Below are positions 10,986-21,426 of a stretch of 64,000 bases of DNA, piece by piece (within the stretch, counting starts at the first letter, position 1; every line of letters begins with the position of its first letter). This DNA comes from Pachyseris speciosa (taxonomy: Eukaryota > Cnidaria > Anthozoa > Scleractinia > Pachyseridae): positions 385,001 through 449,000 of the forward strand of contig JAEMWC010000010.1 of assembly GCA_016490735.1 (NCBI GenBank), written 5' to 3'. A model generated the notes under the pieces. The model was not told the DNA's origin and made no database searches. It saw only the letters and a list, made by a program, of their open reading frames with translations. Made by a program: the position numbers and the translations under genes.

Positions 10986-11910
10986 ATATTTGAATGATGT
11001 GTTTTGCTAATGATGCCAACCCCAGTCTTATAAAGCGAGAAATAAAATGTAGGGAAGGTCTCTACAGGAGTTTATCGCATGCCTGACGTTTCTGATCTGT
11101 TTTGACGCTTACTTTTGTTCACATTTCTTTCAATTCTCTTTATGACTCTTTAGTGCCGTGCCATAAGTGCAGCTATTAAAGAAAAACAAAACCGACCGAG
11201 TGCATTTTTGAGGAATATTGGCACGAGGGAATTTTGAAGAATGAGAGTCTAGAGAAGCACAAGCCGTAAGCGAGTGCGTTTAGCACGTTTTGAGCGTTTC
11301 TTAGCAGTTGTTAACCTTTCTTTGCCTCCTACATTAAAAGTACATGTTGCAGGTTTAAAAAAAAACTGCAGCTTGTCTTCTGTTTAAAATTTATTGTCTT
11401 GTATTGTTTTCGAAACTCTAATCAGATCCAAAAGCTTAAAATTTATCTTTTTTCCCGTTGATTTACTTGGCCTAGTTTAAAAAAAAAAAAATTAAGCACT
11501 CGCATCAAACAGAAGTCACCTGCAATAGGGCTTATGGACGAATATTCGCGAAAAGTCCCATTAAAGAAAATTTTGAATCGATATTATTTGCTAACCGTTA
11601 TTTAAAACCCACGCAGATCGCACAAAACAAATAGAAAGGCAACACTATTAAGACACAATTAAAATAAAGGCGCAATATTTCTGTCGTTTATGAGTTCAAA
11701 GGGTTACATTTACATCGACATAGATTAAGGTTTATCCTTGACAGGAAAAATTTCCCTCCCTTGTCGACTGAACGACATATGAGTCTAAGAGTGTATTGAG
11801 TTTTGGAAGTCTATGCCAGCTTCCTTGTGAGTTTTCAGCATAAATAGAGCAACACTGACCCTAAATCAACTGAATTTGAGAGAAGCAACACTATCTGAAA
11901 TTCAGCAAAC
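10986..11910 (+). promoter_or_regulatory. Unit 2 upstream region with TATA-like box
   Basis: About 90% like 58105-59028 upstream of unit 7. The TATA-like CATAAATA is at 11839-11846, 72 bp before the ATG. Poly(A/T) runs near 11360 and 11480. No gene seen. Confidence 0.55.
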
Positions 11911-11960
11911 ATGAATACAAAGGTGAATAGATCGAGCTGCTCCTTCTCCCTGAACTCTAC

Positions 11961-13483
11961 TAGGCCTGTCCCGATTGCGCTGGAAAAATCGCCAAAAAGT
12001 GCTCAAATAGTGCTCAATTTTGTAAAAAGTGCTTGAAATTTAGAAATACTGGACGAAAGTTGCACGCAGTTTCACGCACGCAGCTGTTCATACATATTCC
12101 TAGTTTTATCAAACTCTATTACTGAGGTGACCATAAAGTATAACAACGTTTGTCCAACTAAAACTCAGTCAGTAAAGTACACAGCATCACAGAGCTGTAT
12201 GCAATCAACCGTATAGCTACAACTGCTAATCTCTCTTCGATCTGTTGTATCGAAGCATCACAGAAGCTTCAATATAATATTGTAGAGCATTGTCTTGCTG
12301 GGCGTTAAGTAGACAGAACACTCGTTCAGCTGCACACACGAGGGAAAATTCGCAGAGTAGGGTCGCAGGGAATATTCCCCTGAAGAGTTCAGACGATGAA
12401 ACCAGTTACAGGGACAAAAGGATTTACACGGGGAACGGAATAGTATAAATTTTAGTCTTTTTGACTGAAATTCGCGAAAAATAGACGAGAAATGAGCCGC
12501 GGAGTAAAGATCAGTCGTAAGCTCAAGAAAGTGAATTAAAATTATAGGACGCAGTAAATAACGAGCCGCAAAATACATTGAAATTAACCAGTTTATGCTC
12601 ATAACGCCTCACATTGTTCGTCTACTTACTAAGTGTTTGTTAACTTGCAGTTCGATAAGATTTTGTTTTTAGATTTGAAGGAAGGATGTTTTATTCAGCA
12701 AAACCAGACACAAATAAAAGAAAATCTACTGAAAGTGTGAAATTGTTCGCTGGGAATATTCCCACGTTGTTATATACTTTTGCGCACAGTTAACACGAAG
12801 GGACCAAGCCTTTTTCAAGGGATGATCCCTGCGAACGGTCCCACGAATTCAAACAGGTTTAATTTCGTGGGAACATTCGCAGGGAACAGATTTTGGTCCC
12901 TGCGACACCATCGCCAGTCGACACCATCGCCTGATGAAGACCAGCAGTACAGCTATCGAAACGTCGTGATCCAAATCTTTGTGAGTCAATCGTGAGACAA
13001 AAGATTAACTCAGCCATCATTTGAAACCACGATGACGAACACCTTTCATAAGATTTCTGTTAGTTCACACGAAGGGAACCGGTCCCCACCGCGACCGTTC
13101 CCTGCAACCTTTCCCTGCGAATATTCCCCTCGTGTAAACCTTGTTCAGCTGCACTGAACAGAAAACAGTGCTTAAAGTTTTGAGAAGCGAGAACCAATCA
13201 AAATGTTAAAAAGACCATAGTTCGTGCATTTCCATGACAACAGTCAGCCAGTCAGGCGACAAGGTGGAATTATTCAAATTCATGATAATACAATCACGAG
13301 GCTTTACTGAAAGCGTTTCATGATCAAAGACAAAATATTGCATTTAACATATGGAAACTTGTGAAAAATGTGCTAAAATGTTTCCCAAAAAGCGAAAAAA
13401 AGTGCTCAAATTCTGCTCAAAAGTCAAATGTAAAATAGTGCTCCAAATTCGAAAAAGTGCCCAGCGCAATCAGGACAGGCCTA
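11961..13483. mobile_element. hAT-like non-autonomous element, copy 1
   Basis: Terminal inverted repeats TAGGCCTGTCCCGATTGCGC and its complement with one mismatch, flanked by the 8-bp direct repeat AACTCTAC (11953-11960 and 13484-13491). The intact receptors show the empty site. An 8-bp duplication fits the hAT superfamily. Interior near both ends is full of AAAAGTGCTC-like motifs, probable transposase-binding repeats. I see no transposase. A nested element occupies about 12336-13142. Confidence 0.85.
12336..13142. mobile_element. Nested inverted-repeat element inside the hAT-like copy
   Basis: Left end near 12336 (ACACGAGGG) and right end near 13137 (the complement of ACACGAGGGGAATATTCGCA) form terminal inverted repeats. 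A 12-bp repeat GTTCAGCTGCAC flanks it at 12324-12335 and 13143-13154. The interior repeats GGGAATATTCCC and GGGAC/GTCCC motifs. In the unit 7 copy the right part is deleted, leaving about 59739-60200. No protein seen. Confidence 0.55.
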
Positions 13484-13546
13484 AACTCTACAGCATCAAA
13501 AATTGGGGAAACCGTTGCTTACTGCCTGATCTTTGAGGAAACCGAG

Positions 13547-13847
13547 AGGACTGTAAATAGATATGTGTTAAATACATACGTGCTTTGCATATCGCACATA
13601 TTTTTGTAAAGTTAGAACAGAAGGCAACCAGAATTGTAAGTAGCTTTATTGATTTTCTTGTATTTAACTTTTATGTTATTCTTGTAGTTAGTTGTATCCG
13701 TAAAATATTGTAACGTATATCCTTTAATTGCCTTTGTAGTTTGACAAAATAAAACATAAAGAACTTAACCGTTCATTCAATAAACTATTTGTCCAAAAAT
13801 CTGTTTGGTCAACGCCTCTTCCCAAGGGATACGCTTATATCCAATTC
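13547..13847. mobile_element. Short insertion with 6-bp target duplication
   Basis: Flanked by ACCGAG at 13541-13546 and 13848-13853; receptors without it read ACCGAT once. A longer version (60598-60975) occupies the same site in unit 7. AT-rich, no coding; contains CATATCGCACATATTTTT and an AATAAA. Family unknown. Confidence 0.6.
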
Positions 13848-14535
13848 ACCGAGCAATTTTTTCATCGTCAACATGGCGATGTCCGACTTGCTGTTTCCTC
13901 TATTCTTGTTCCCGCGGAACCAAAGTCAGTTGTTTTCTAACAACTCCTGGTTTATCAGTGATCCTCTTGGTCTGGCCTTGTGCAAGTTGGTTCCCTTCTT
14001 GATAGACGTCTCCCTTGTTGTGTCTTCTCAGAGCCTGGTTCTGATAACAGTCGATCCGGCGATTTGGAGCCGTAGTTTATCCACTCCGCTCCCCACGCAT
14101 CAGTTCAAAGCTGTGCCCCTACTTCAGTCATTCTCGCCACCTGGATCGACGCTGTGGCAATCTTCTCTCCACATTTCGTCACCTTCAAACTTATTAAATT
14201 CAAGGACAACAGTGTCGCATCCTTTGGATTGAAGTTTTCGGAGAGTCCATCTCTTTTTTTAGATTTCGTCCTAGCAAGTAACGATGCTATTTTTTACATC
14301 CCTCTTTTCTTGTTGGCCCGGCATACTTTACTCCATCACATCCTCGTCAAGCTCAAGTTCCAGAAGATTCCAGGCGAACAATCAGCCAACTCTGAGCAAC
14401 AACGAGCCAAAGGATACAGAAACGTGTTGAAGATGGCCATTGCTATCGTGTTGGCGTTTGCACTGTGCCGGTTGCCAAGGGCTATTGGCTGGATACTAGA
14501 CCGCTTTGGCAGTGACGACATTACTTCAACTTGTA

Positions 14536-14661
14536 CATTAATTATACATTAATTTATTTTTAATCTTAACTGCTTATAAGTTTCATGTATTTTTAATAAT
14601 GTTATCAAATTGTAAAGCGCATTTGATCATGTTCGGCATGAAATGCGCTATATAAGTTTCA

Positions 14662-14697
<36 letters not shown>

Positions 14698-14701
14698 TAT
14701 T
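14536..14701 (+). mobile_element. 5'-truncated retroelement tail with (ATT)n end
   Basis: Flanked by the 8-bp direct repeat AACTTGTA (14528-14535, 14702-14709) within receptor sequence. It contains two halves of a hairpin (AAAGCGCATTT and AAATGCGCTAT) and ends in about twelve ATT triplets. This is what a truncated LINE or SINE 3' end looks like. Orientation taken from the tail. Confidence 0.75.
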
Positions 14702-14847
14702 AACTTGTAGCTTCTTTATCTATATGAACATTGTATGGCCTTCTCAAATTGCGCCATCAATCCATGCATCTATTTTATTTTCAGTGGTAATTTTCAAAGA
14801 GCTCTTAGCGACTCCTGAAGTGTTCTAGCGGCGCAGAGCAACTGTAG

Positions 14848-15300
14848 GTCTTAAAAATTCTCACTGTTTGTCTCGACCCGACAAACTGTCTCTAAGTCAC
14901 TGAAAATGATTATTACTAAACCAAACAGAAAATATTAAGTAATGCATGAACAAAACATAGCAAGTAGATGGGTACAACTAAAAAAAGTTTTGATTTCATA
15001 ATAGGCAACTTCGCCAACGTCCTTCTTGCGAAACGTCTGCAGAACTATACGGGAATGTCTAAACTGGCTAACCCTCGTAATCTTCGTGGCCTCGAGCAAA
15101 CCGCGTGGCCTCGATCAAACGCCCCCCGCGTTTATTTAAAATTACTAGTTCTCACTCGGCGTTTATACGAGGCCGGCGTTAAATTGGGTCCGGCGTTAAA
15201 TCAAGAAAATACGGTATCTATGAATAACAAAATGAACAATACAATGAAGAAAGAAAATATGATGTGTCAATAAGCAAGCTGCACGCATTTTTCTTTAAGA
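14848..15300. other. Junction region between unit 2 and unit 3
   Basis: Short piece of receptor 3' UTR, then about 330 bp of unknown sequence with a CG-rich patch (CGCCCCCCGCG at 15120) and a repeated GGCGTTAAAT. Part of it (15175-15250) recurs at 29190-29262. No gene seen. Confidence 0.4.
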
Positions 15301-15619
15301 ACAGAGTACTGATTGGGTAGCACGTGTTTACCAGCGTGACAAAAACAAATGTTACTTCTTAAAATATCACTATTGACGAATACAAAAGCAGAAAGTTTTG
15401 GAGTGCTCCCGCGCCAGGTGATTATAACAGCACAATATACACTTTTGCTCATTAATAATTAAATAACAATATATAATTATAATAAGAACCTTCCCAGAAT
15501 CCTTTGCAGCTGGAAATCGTCAATCCCAAATAACTTGGTCAGTTTGAGGGCAGCAAGACCCCACGTTGTCTAGAAATAAGTCTTACCATAAACTAATTAT
15601 TGTACAAGACTAAGGGCGA

Positions 15620-15640
15620 TGACGTCATTGGTCACGTGAC
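15620..15640. promoter_or_regulatory. CRE + palindromic E-box composite, first copy
   Basis: TGACGTCA overlaps into GGTCACGTGAC: a cyclic-AMP-response type palindrome next to a CACGTG E-box palindrome. The same composite recurs at 15912-15932. Confidence 0.45.
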
Positions 15641-15911
15641 TTTGCTCACAAGTGCGTTTTTGCTCACTCTGACGAAATTATTTTGTTATTGAAAAAGCAG
15701 TCAACGTGGTTTGAAGCACAATGGTGTGAGCCATTTCAGACTGCCCGGGTACCGAACAAAATATAACTATTAAGGGAGGTATATACAATTTTCAAAAAGT
15801 GGGAGTCTGGGTACAAGCGCTATCTCGCGTTGCATTAAACGCGAGGAAACAAAAATTTGGATATTGGAAGATATTATTATGAAATATACATTTTTGTCAT
15901 TTTTAATGCAT

Positions 15912-15932
15912 TGACGTCATCGGTCACGTGAC
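15912..15932. promoter_or_regulatory. CRE + palindromic E-box composite, second copy
   Basis: TGACGTCATCGGTCACGTGA, one base different from the first copy and in the same orientation 292 bp away. Probably part of the element rather than of a host promoter. Confidence 0.45.
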
Positions 15933-17849
15933 CAGAACGGACCGAGGTTTAATATTCGCTCTAAAAGTTTACTAGAACCTTTCTCCAAGAATATTTTTAA
16001 GCGAAGTTGTATTTTAATAAATAGTGTTTTAAAAAATGGCCATGATTACTTTTTCCTAAAAAAGTGCTGCAGTAGAAAATCTAACTGAAACGTTTGTCAG
16101 CTTCCTGCTCAACGACCATTTGAGGTAGGAATAAAAGAAAATTTTGCCTAAGGCTTGAGAGTATTCTCTTATGATGGCGTTGTCAATTTCTTCTAATTTC
16201 AATTGCTTTTGGCGAGGATCGATGTTTAAGATTTTTTTCCGAGGAGAGAGCCTGGAGGAAGAACGAAAACGAGGCTATACTTTCGCGCGCTTTTTGCTCA
16301 CTGAGACGCCGCGCCACAAAAGGTTAGCTAAAAAAAAAACCCAAGGACTGGACAACGGACTGGACTTGCATTTTCTTTGAACGGAACTTTTGACGACTTT
16401 TTTAATAATTTTTTTATGGCTGGTGTCTGCTCAGGGACAATGTATACTTGAGAAGGTAAGTTGATACAGATAGTTGTTGCTGTTTGTTAAAAAATAAAGC
16501 GCGTTTGTGGTACACTTAAATGCACTTCCCACCTAAAAAGTGTTGTTTAATTCTTGAAATTATAAAACTTAAACTAGAAGTTGCAGCAATGCGAATGAAA
16601 TCAAATAATGCTAACATTAAATGAAACAATTTAAGTTGCTTAAGGCAACCGATGCAAGCTCAGTAATTTTACTAAATACGATATTTGAAGGTTAAAAACG
16701 TATCTTAAACAGTGACGGAATAAATTATGACTTTATTTTCAACCGGAACTTAAAACGTTACCTTCATTCGCACAGACATCAAAACTTTATTTTATACTGT
16801 CCATGAACTAAATTCCCTATTACAACTATAACAAAGTGTACAATAAAGCCATGGCCTAAGAAAAATAGTTGCGCATAAACAAATACTGGAACAGTTCGTG
16901 CTTTCAAATGGATTACCCTAAAGAATTACACGATTCGACACATAAGTTTAATTTGAGTGGCGAAACATTTTGTTGTATCTGAAAAATTACTGTACTACAA
17001 AAAACGTTTTCACAGAGGTTGTAATGCATGGGGGTTCACATAATTTAATTCAATTTTATAAAGCTAAAAATTGTATGTCAAAGATTCAGCAGAAACAGAG
17101 AAAAGTTTTAAAATCACGGCTGTTTGTGCGAGTTCGTGTACGTGCGCGCTAAACGCGGAAAGTATCTAAGCTTAATAACTCTGAAGACGTCAAGACGTTA
17201 AGTTTATGTCAAAACCGACCAAGAACCAGTCGAAAAAAACAAAGAAAGATTAGCAAATAATTGTTTTAATAGATTTGGCAGTTTTACAAAATGTTACGCT
17301 TCTGGTTTGTGGCACCCATTTACAATGGTAGTCTGAGGAAAAACCTTTTTACAACAATGTTTAAATTATAACCTTACGCTTACGGTAAATTTCATTTGAA
17401 TCTATTTCTTAAATTGAGGGGAAATTAAAATGTAATTTGCTATAAGAATGGGTCCAACACAGAAATCCTGAAAACCTTCTTCACAAACAAACTGACGATA
17501 AACTTGAAAACCAAATTTGAGAGTAGGCTTAACTTCTTGCCGAGCCATACAAAAGTTGGGCACATAAACAAAGACAATGCTTATCTGGCTTATCGGTTGG
17601 CCGTAAGTTTTTGAAGAAAACGACTAAATAAAAGGTCAACGGTAAATACCTTCTCAATCGTCGAAAAGGCTACATCGGGCCACTGCGTAAATCGCACATC
17701 CTTCGTCTTTACTCATGCTCGGGAAAATTTATGTGTTGTCGAATGCAGTCGCGGCGCGAATACAATCCCTTCACAACGCTTTAGATACATCTAAAAAGCC
17801 GTCCATCAAGCCTTGATATAATTCTTCCATAGTGGCCAGTTAAAAATAT

Positions 17850-18330
17850 TTTCACAGTCTAACACATCTTCAGGTGACCTAGTCGAAGTGGAGGAAGGAG
17901 AGTGGAGTCGAACGAGCTATCGCACAGCGTTGACGTGGACGTCGTTAATCCACTGACTTGATCTAAAGTTTTATGCTTCGGACTAGAAATTTTCCATTAC
18001 TTAGTTGAATTTGACGGCAAATCTCCCATTTTGGCAACCATTTCAGCTTTTCACCACAGCTCACAGCTCTTTCACCACACAAATCTTTCACAGTCTAACA
18101 CATCTTCAGGTGACCTAGTCGAAGTGGCGGAACGAGAGAGTCGAACGAGGTATCGCACAGCGTTCATGTGCTCGTTAATCCACTGACTTGGTCTAAGGTT
18201 TTATGAGACAGGATGAACCAAATTTCAAAATCATTTCACCGTTTTGAATGTAGTTAAGCTTCGGACTAGAAATTTCCCATTACTTTGTTAAACTTGACCG
18301 CAAATACCACTTTCACCTCTTCACGCTTTG
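17850..18330 (+). repeat. Two-copy tandem repeat of about 236 bp
   Basis: CACAGTCTAACACATCTTCA at 17853 and again at 18089, each followed by CAGGTGACCTAGTCGAAGTG, TCGAACGAG and CACTGACTTG, and later by GCTTCGGACTAGAAATTT. The second copy has an extra 50 bp. Non-coding. Confidence 0.8.
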
Positions 18331-18782
18331 AAGTAAATCTTTTTTTTTAATCTTCAGGTTGACTGTATTTAAACAAATTCTCTGAAGGATTAGAATCTAC
18401 GATTATGTGTCAAAATAGCGGGGAATCTCCTTCTAATAGCGAAAAAACTAAAACAGTAGCTAGTAACAAAAAATGTCAAAAGAGAAGGCTATTTTAGTAT
18501 TTTTAATTAAGGCTTGAAATGTTAACTGTGTTAACGAATGAATATTATTAGTAGAAATTTTGCTTATTCAATGAACAAAGAAAAATTAATAAAATTCTCA
18601 AAACTTCAAACACTCACTATCACAACGTTTTATTTATCATCATCTCAAAACAATAGGTTGTTTTGCAAAACAATAGTTGTTTTGCAAATTTGTAAAAATC
18701 ATTGCATAAAAGGAATTTGATCCAATAGGTCTCTAACACTGTTTACTGCTACTAATGGCTCGATCAATTCCAAGCTTTCCCA

Positions 18783-18833
18783 CTTATAAATTATAAATTA
18801 TAAATTATAAATAGTTAATTATAAATTATAAAT
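18783..18833. repeat. Heptamer microsatellite (ATAAATT)n
   Basis: Seven imperfect ATAAATT repeats, interrupted once by AGTTA. Confidence 0.85.
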
Positions 18834-19517
18834 ATTTCATTGACCACTTCCCGAAAGAGGTCCTCCTGAAGAAGAGGCTATTATGTACCAGTCAATTCCA
18901 AAACTAAAGGATCTTGCTATACACTGTACATCAGTCAGTCTTGTCTTCCATCTTTTGCAGATTTCCCATCAAAGTGTTTAATAATCCATTACAGGCAACA
19001 AAGATTCTTGAGAAAAACTAAAGAAAAGAGGAAATTTTGTAACTTTGTATCTACGTGTCAAGTTTTGAACTAGTTTTTTTGGTACCACAGATTGCATTGA
19101 TCAATTTCAAGAGGTTTTTTTTTTCATTTTCACGAAATATAGTGAACCAATAGACAAGAATTTTATTGCTACATGTAGGTCGCATATTGACTAGGGGCCA
19201 AGATATTAAAACCTTTTAGGCATGATTGCTTTATATTCAGCATAAAATGACAAAAGACGTGGCAAAAATTTAAACTATTTATATGTCTTTTTTTTTGGTA
19301 GCCGCTTCAGTACACGTCTATTACTTCTATTTCCGTATTGTAGCCGTTTTCTCCATTTTTACTTTGCTTCAGTGTTGCCCCTGAAGAAGGTTAGTCATGT
19401 CTCGCCGTAATATATGGCATTAAAAGTTACCCTTTCCGACCATCATTTTGTTTCTTTGCCTTATATCTACCTTTTTATGGGATATATAATTATATATTGT
19501 TATTTCCGGTTTCACTT

Positions 19518-19518
<1 letters not shown>

Positions 19519-19550
<32 letters not shown>
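19519..19550. repeat. (AAT)n microsatellite
   Basis: About ten AAT triplets at the resumption of unit 3 homology; unit 1 has a short TAA run at the same place (5208-5228). Confidence 0.9.
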
Positions 19551-20453
19551 TATATTTTAAGAGAATGACCATTTCAGTTATAAAAACTGCTATGAATATG
19601 GGTCTTGTGCAAAATGAATAAAACTAACAAAAACATAAAACTGTAAAACTATATACATTGATGACTAGTACTGAGATAAAAACCATATACAATCATAAAA
19701 AAGGCTCTCTTAGCCGACTCTAAATTGACTTTATCAATAGATAACTTATCCTTAGTCCTAGTGCCCTAATAGACATGAATATCATAAGTTCGCTGATGAA
19801 AATAACTTGGGGCTTGTCCAACAAGACAATTCTTGACCAGCTTGACAATATGTTTCTCTCTTCTCGTCTTGAGAAGTTCCCAGCCAAGATTACAGATATG
19901 CGTGGGTTTTCTCGTTTTGGTAAAGTATATTCTCCACCTTTCAAATGAACAGTGGTCTTTTCTATCCCTTTGATACAGTTATTCTACCGATCCAGCTTAT
20001 GATTCGCGCGTACAAACCGACAATTTTGTGATGCAGAGAGCGAATGAGACACTCCTATAAAAGTAGACGAATTTGTGGCTTGTTATATTTACTAGGGTAA
20101 ACAACTTACTGAATAAAAACAAAAATGCATTTGTTTTGTTGTACCCTCGCAGAAACAATTTTTCGACAGGCCTATTTTACTGAACACGTACGCGCTTTCA
20201 GCCTGCTGACAAGGACTGACGCACTGAGGGCACGCAAAATACATCTGTGCAGAATTGAGGCACTTAAATTGGTGAAAAAGTCCATAAAAAAAATTAATTT
20301 TATCCACTGAAAGTTGTGATTGGCAGGAATATGTTTTCATCAATGATTGACGTGCTTCAAATCGTGAGAAAGAACAAACTGAACCTTTAGTATAAGTAGA
20401 GCAACGTTAGCCTTAAAACGGAGAGACAACAGCAAGACTATCAGAAAGTGAAA
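19551..20453 (+). promoter_or_regulatory. Unit 3 upstream module with altered TATA-like box
   Basis: About 85-90% identical to 5228-6180. The promoter motif here is TATAAGTA (20391-20398), 63 bp before the start codon of the broken receptor. Confidence 0.55.
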
Positions 20454-21426
20454 ATGAACATAACGGCGAATGGATCGAGCTGCTCCATCTCGTTTAACAC
20501 TACTGCAGCCAAACTTGGAAAACCGTTGCTTACTGCCTGATCTTTGTTGTTTCGCTGGTTGGGAATTCCTTCATAGGAATAGTTGTTTACAAAACGCAAA
20601 CCTTGAGGAAACCGATTAATTTCTTCATCGTGAACATGGCCATGTCCGACCTGCTGTATCCTATATTCCTGTTTCCGCGGAACCTAAGTGTGTTGTACTC
20701 TAACAAAATTTGGCTTATCAGTGGTCCTCTTGGTCAGGCCTCGTGCTCATTGTTTCCCTTCTTCATGGATTCTCCACTTTTGTGTCTATTCAGAGCCTGG
20801 TTCTGATAGCAGTGGATCGATTTGGAGCTGTGGTATTTCCTCTCCGCTCCCCCTCATCAGTTCAAAGCTGTGTCCCTACTTCATTCTCGCCATGGATTGT
20901 CGCTATGGCATTCTGCTCTCCATATCTCTTCGCCTACAAACTTGCTGAACATGAAGGAGAACTGTTTTGTGGCTGGCATTGGAATGAAGTGTTCGGAGAG
21001 TCCTTCTCTCTTCCACATTACCTCCTAACACGCTATGTTGTAAATTTTTACATCCCTCTCGCCTTGTTGGCCGCGCTCTACTCCATCATCCTTATCAAAC
21101 TAAAGACACAGAAGATTCCAGGTGAACAATCAACCAACTCTGAACAACAACGAGCGAAAAGAAACAGAAACGTGCTGACGATGGCCATTGCTATCTTGTT
21201 GGGGTTTGCACTGTGCTGGGTACCGTTAAGTATTATCGTGTTGCTACTTTCTTTTGGCAGCGACATTACTTTAGCTTGTAGCTTCTTTATCTACTTTAAC
21301 ATTACCTGCTTTATGGCCTTCTCAAATTGTGCCATCAATCCATGGATCTGTTTTATTTTCAGTGGTAATTATAAAAGAGCTCTTAAGAGACTCCTGAAGT
21401 GTTCTAGCGGTGCAAATCAACAATAG
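20454..21426 (+). pseudogene. Broken rhodopsin-like GPCR, unit 3 (recent)
   Basis: Nearly complete and only lightly damaged. ATG 20454 begins MNITANGSSC; one base is lost near 20518 (GGAAAACC for GGGAAAACC), ending the frame in TM1. TM2-TM3 are readable at 20603-20770, then another shift after the TM3 start. From about 20780 a single frame runs to the normal stop at 21424-21426: IQSLVLIAVDRFGAVV, TM4 with a short scrambled stretch (1-bp and 2-bp losses that together restore frame), FYIP in TM5, CWVP in TM6, NPWIC in TM7 and the helix-8 Cys. The late damage suggests it died recently; an RNA-level or assembly error should be excluded before final judgement. Confidence 0.88.

Larger units (their letters stand above)
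11911..14847 (+). pseudogene. Broken rhodopsin-like GPCR, unit 2, with three insertions
   Basis: The start (ATG 11911, then SSCSFSLNST) is followed after codon 17 by a 1.5-kb hAT-like element. The reading resumes at 13492 (KIGETVAYCLIF), after which most of TM1 and the first intracellular loop are deleted; the ends of the deletion share a few bases. A 301-bp element sits at 13547-13847. TM2-TM3 continue from 13854 (VNMAMSD, LALCKL) until a frameshift at the VDRF motif (VDPAIW). TM5-TM6 are readable from about 14230, with CWVP changed to CRLP. A LINE-type tail at 14536-14701 splits the loop before TM7; the end (CAINPCI) runs to a stop at 14845-14847. Confidence 0.9.
15461..19505. mobile_element. 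4-kb insertion with 21-bp perfect inverted ends, family unknown
   Basis: It separates the two halves of the unit 3 upstream module (homology to unit 1 stops near 15460 and resumes near 19519). The ends are 21-bp perfect inverted repeats (AAATAACAATATATAATTAT plus one base; 15461-15481, 19485-19505). These are AT-rich, so chance is possible, but they sit at the homology break. Inside I find no recognisable protein: two CRE/E-box composites near the left end, a 236-bp tandem duplication at about 17850-18330, and a heptamer microsatellite. A 13-bp stretch between the right repeat and the microsatellite is unexplained. Confidence 0.5.

Noticed and set aside
12930..12970. Possible hammerhead ribozyme core (CTGATGA ... 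CGAAAC)
   Set aside because: The two core boxes are present, but the bases between them do not form a helix II and I could not find matching stems I and III.
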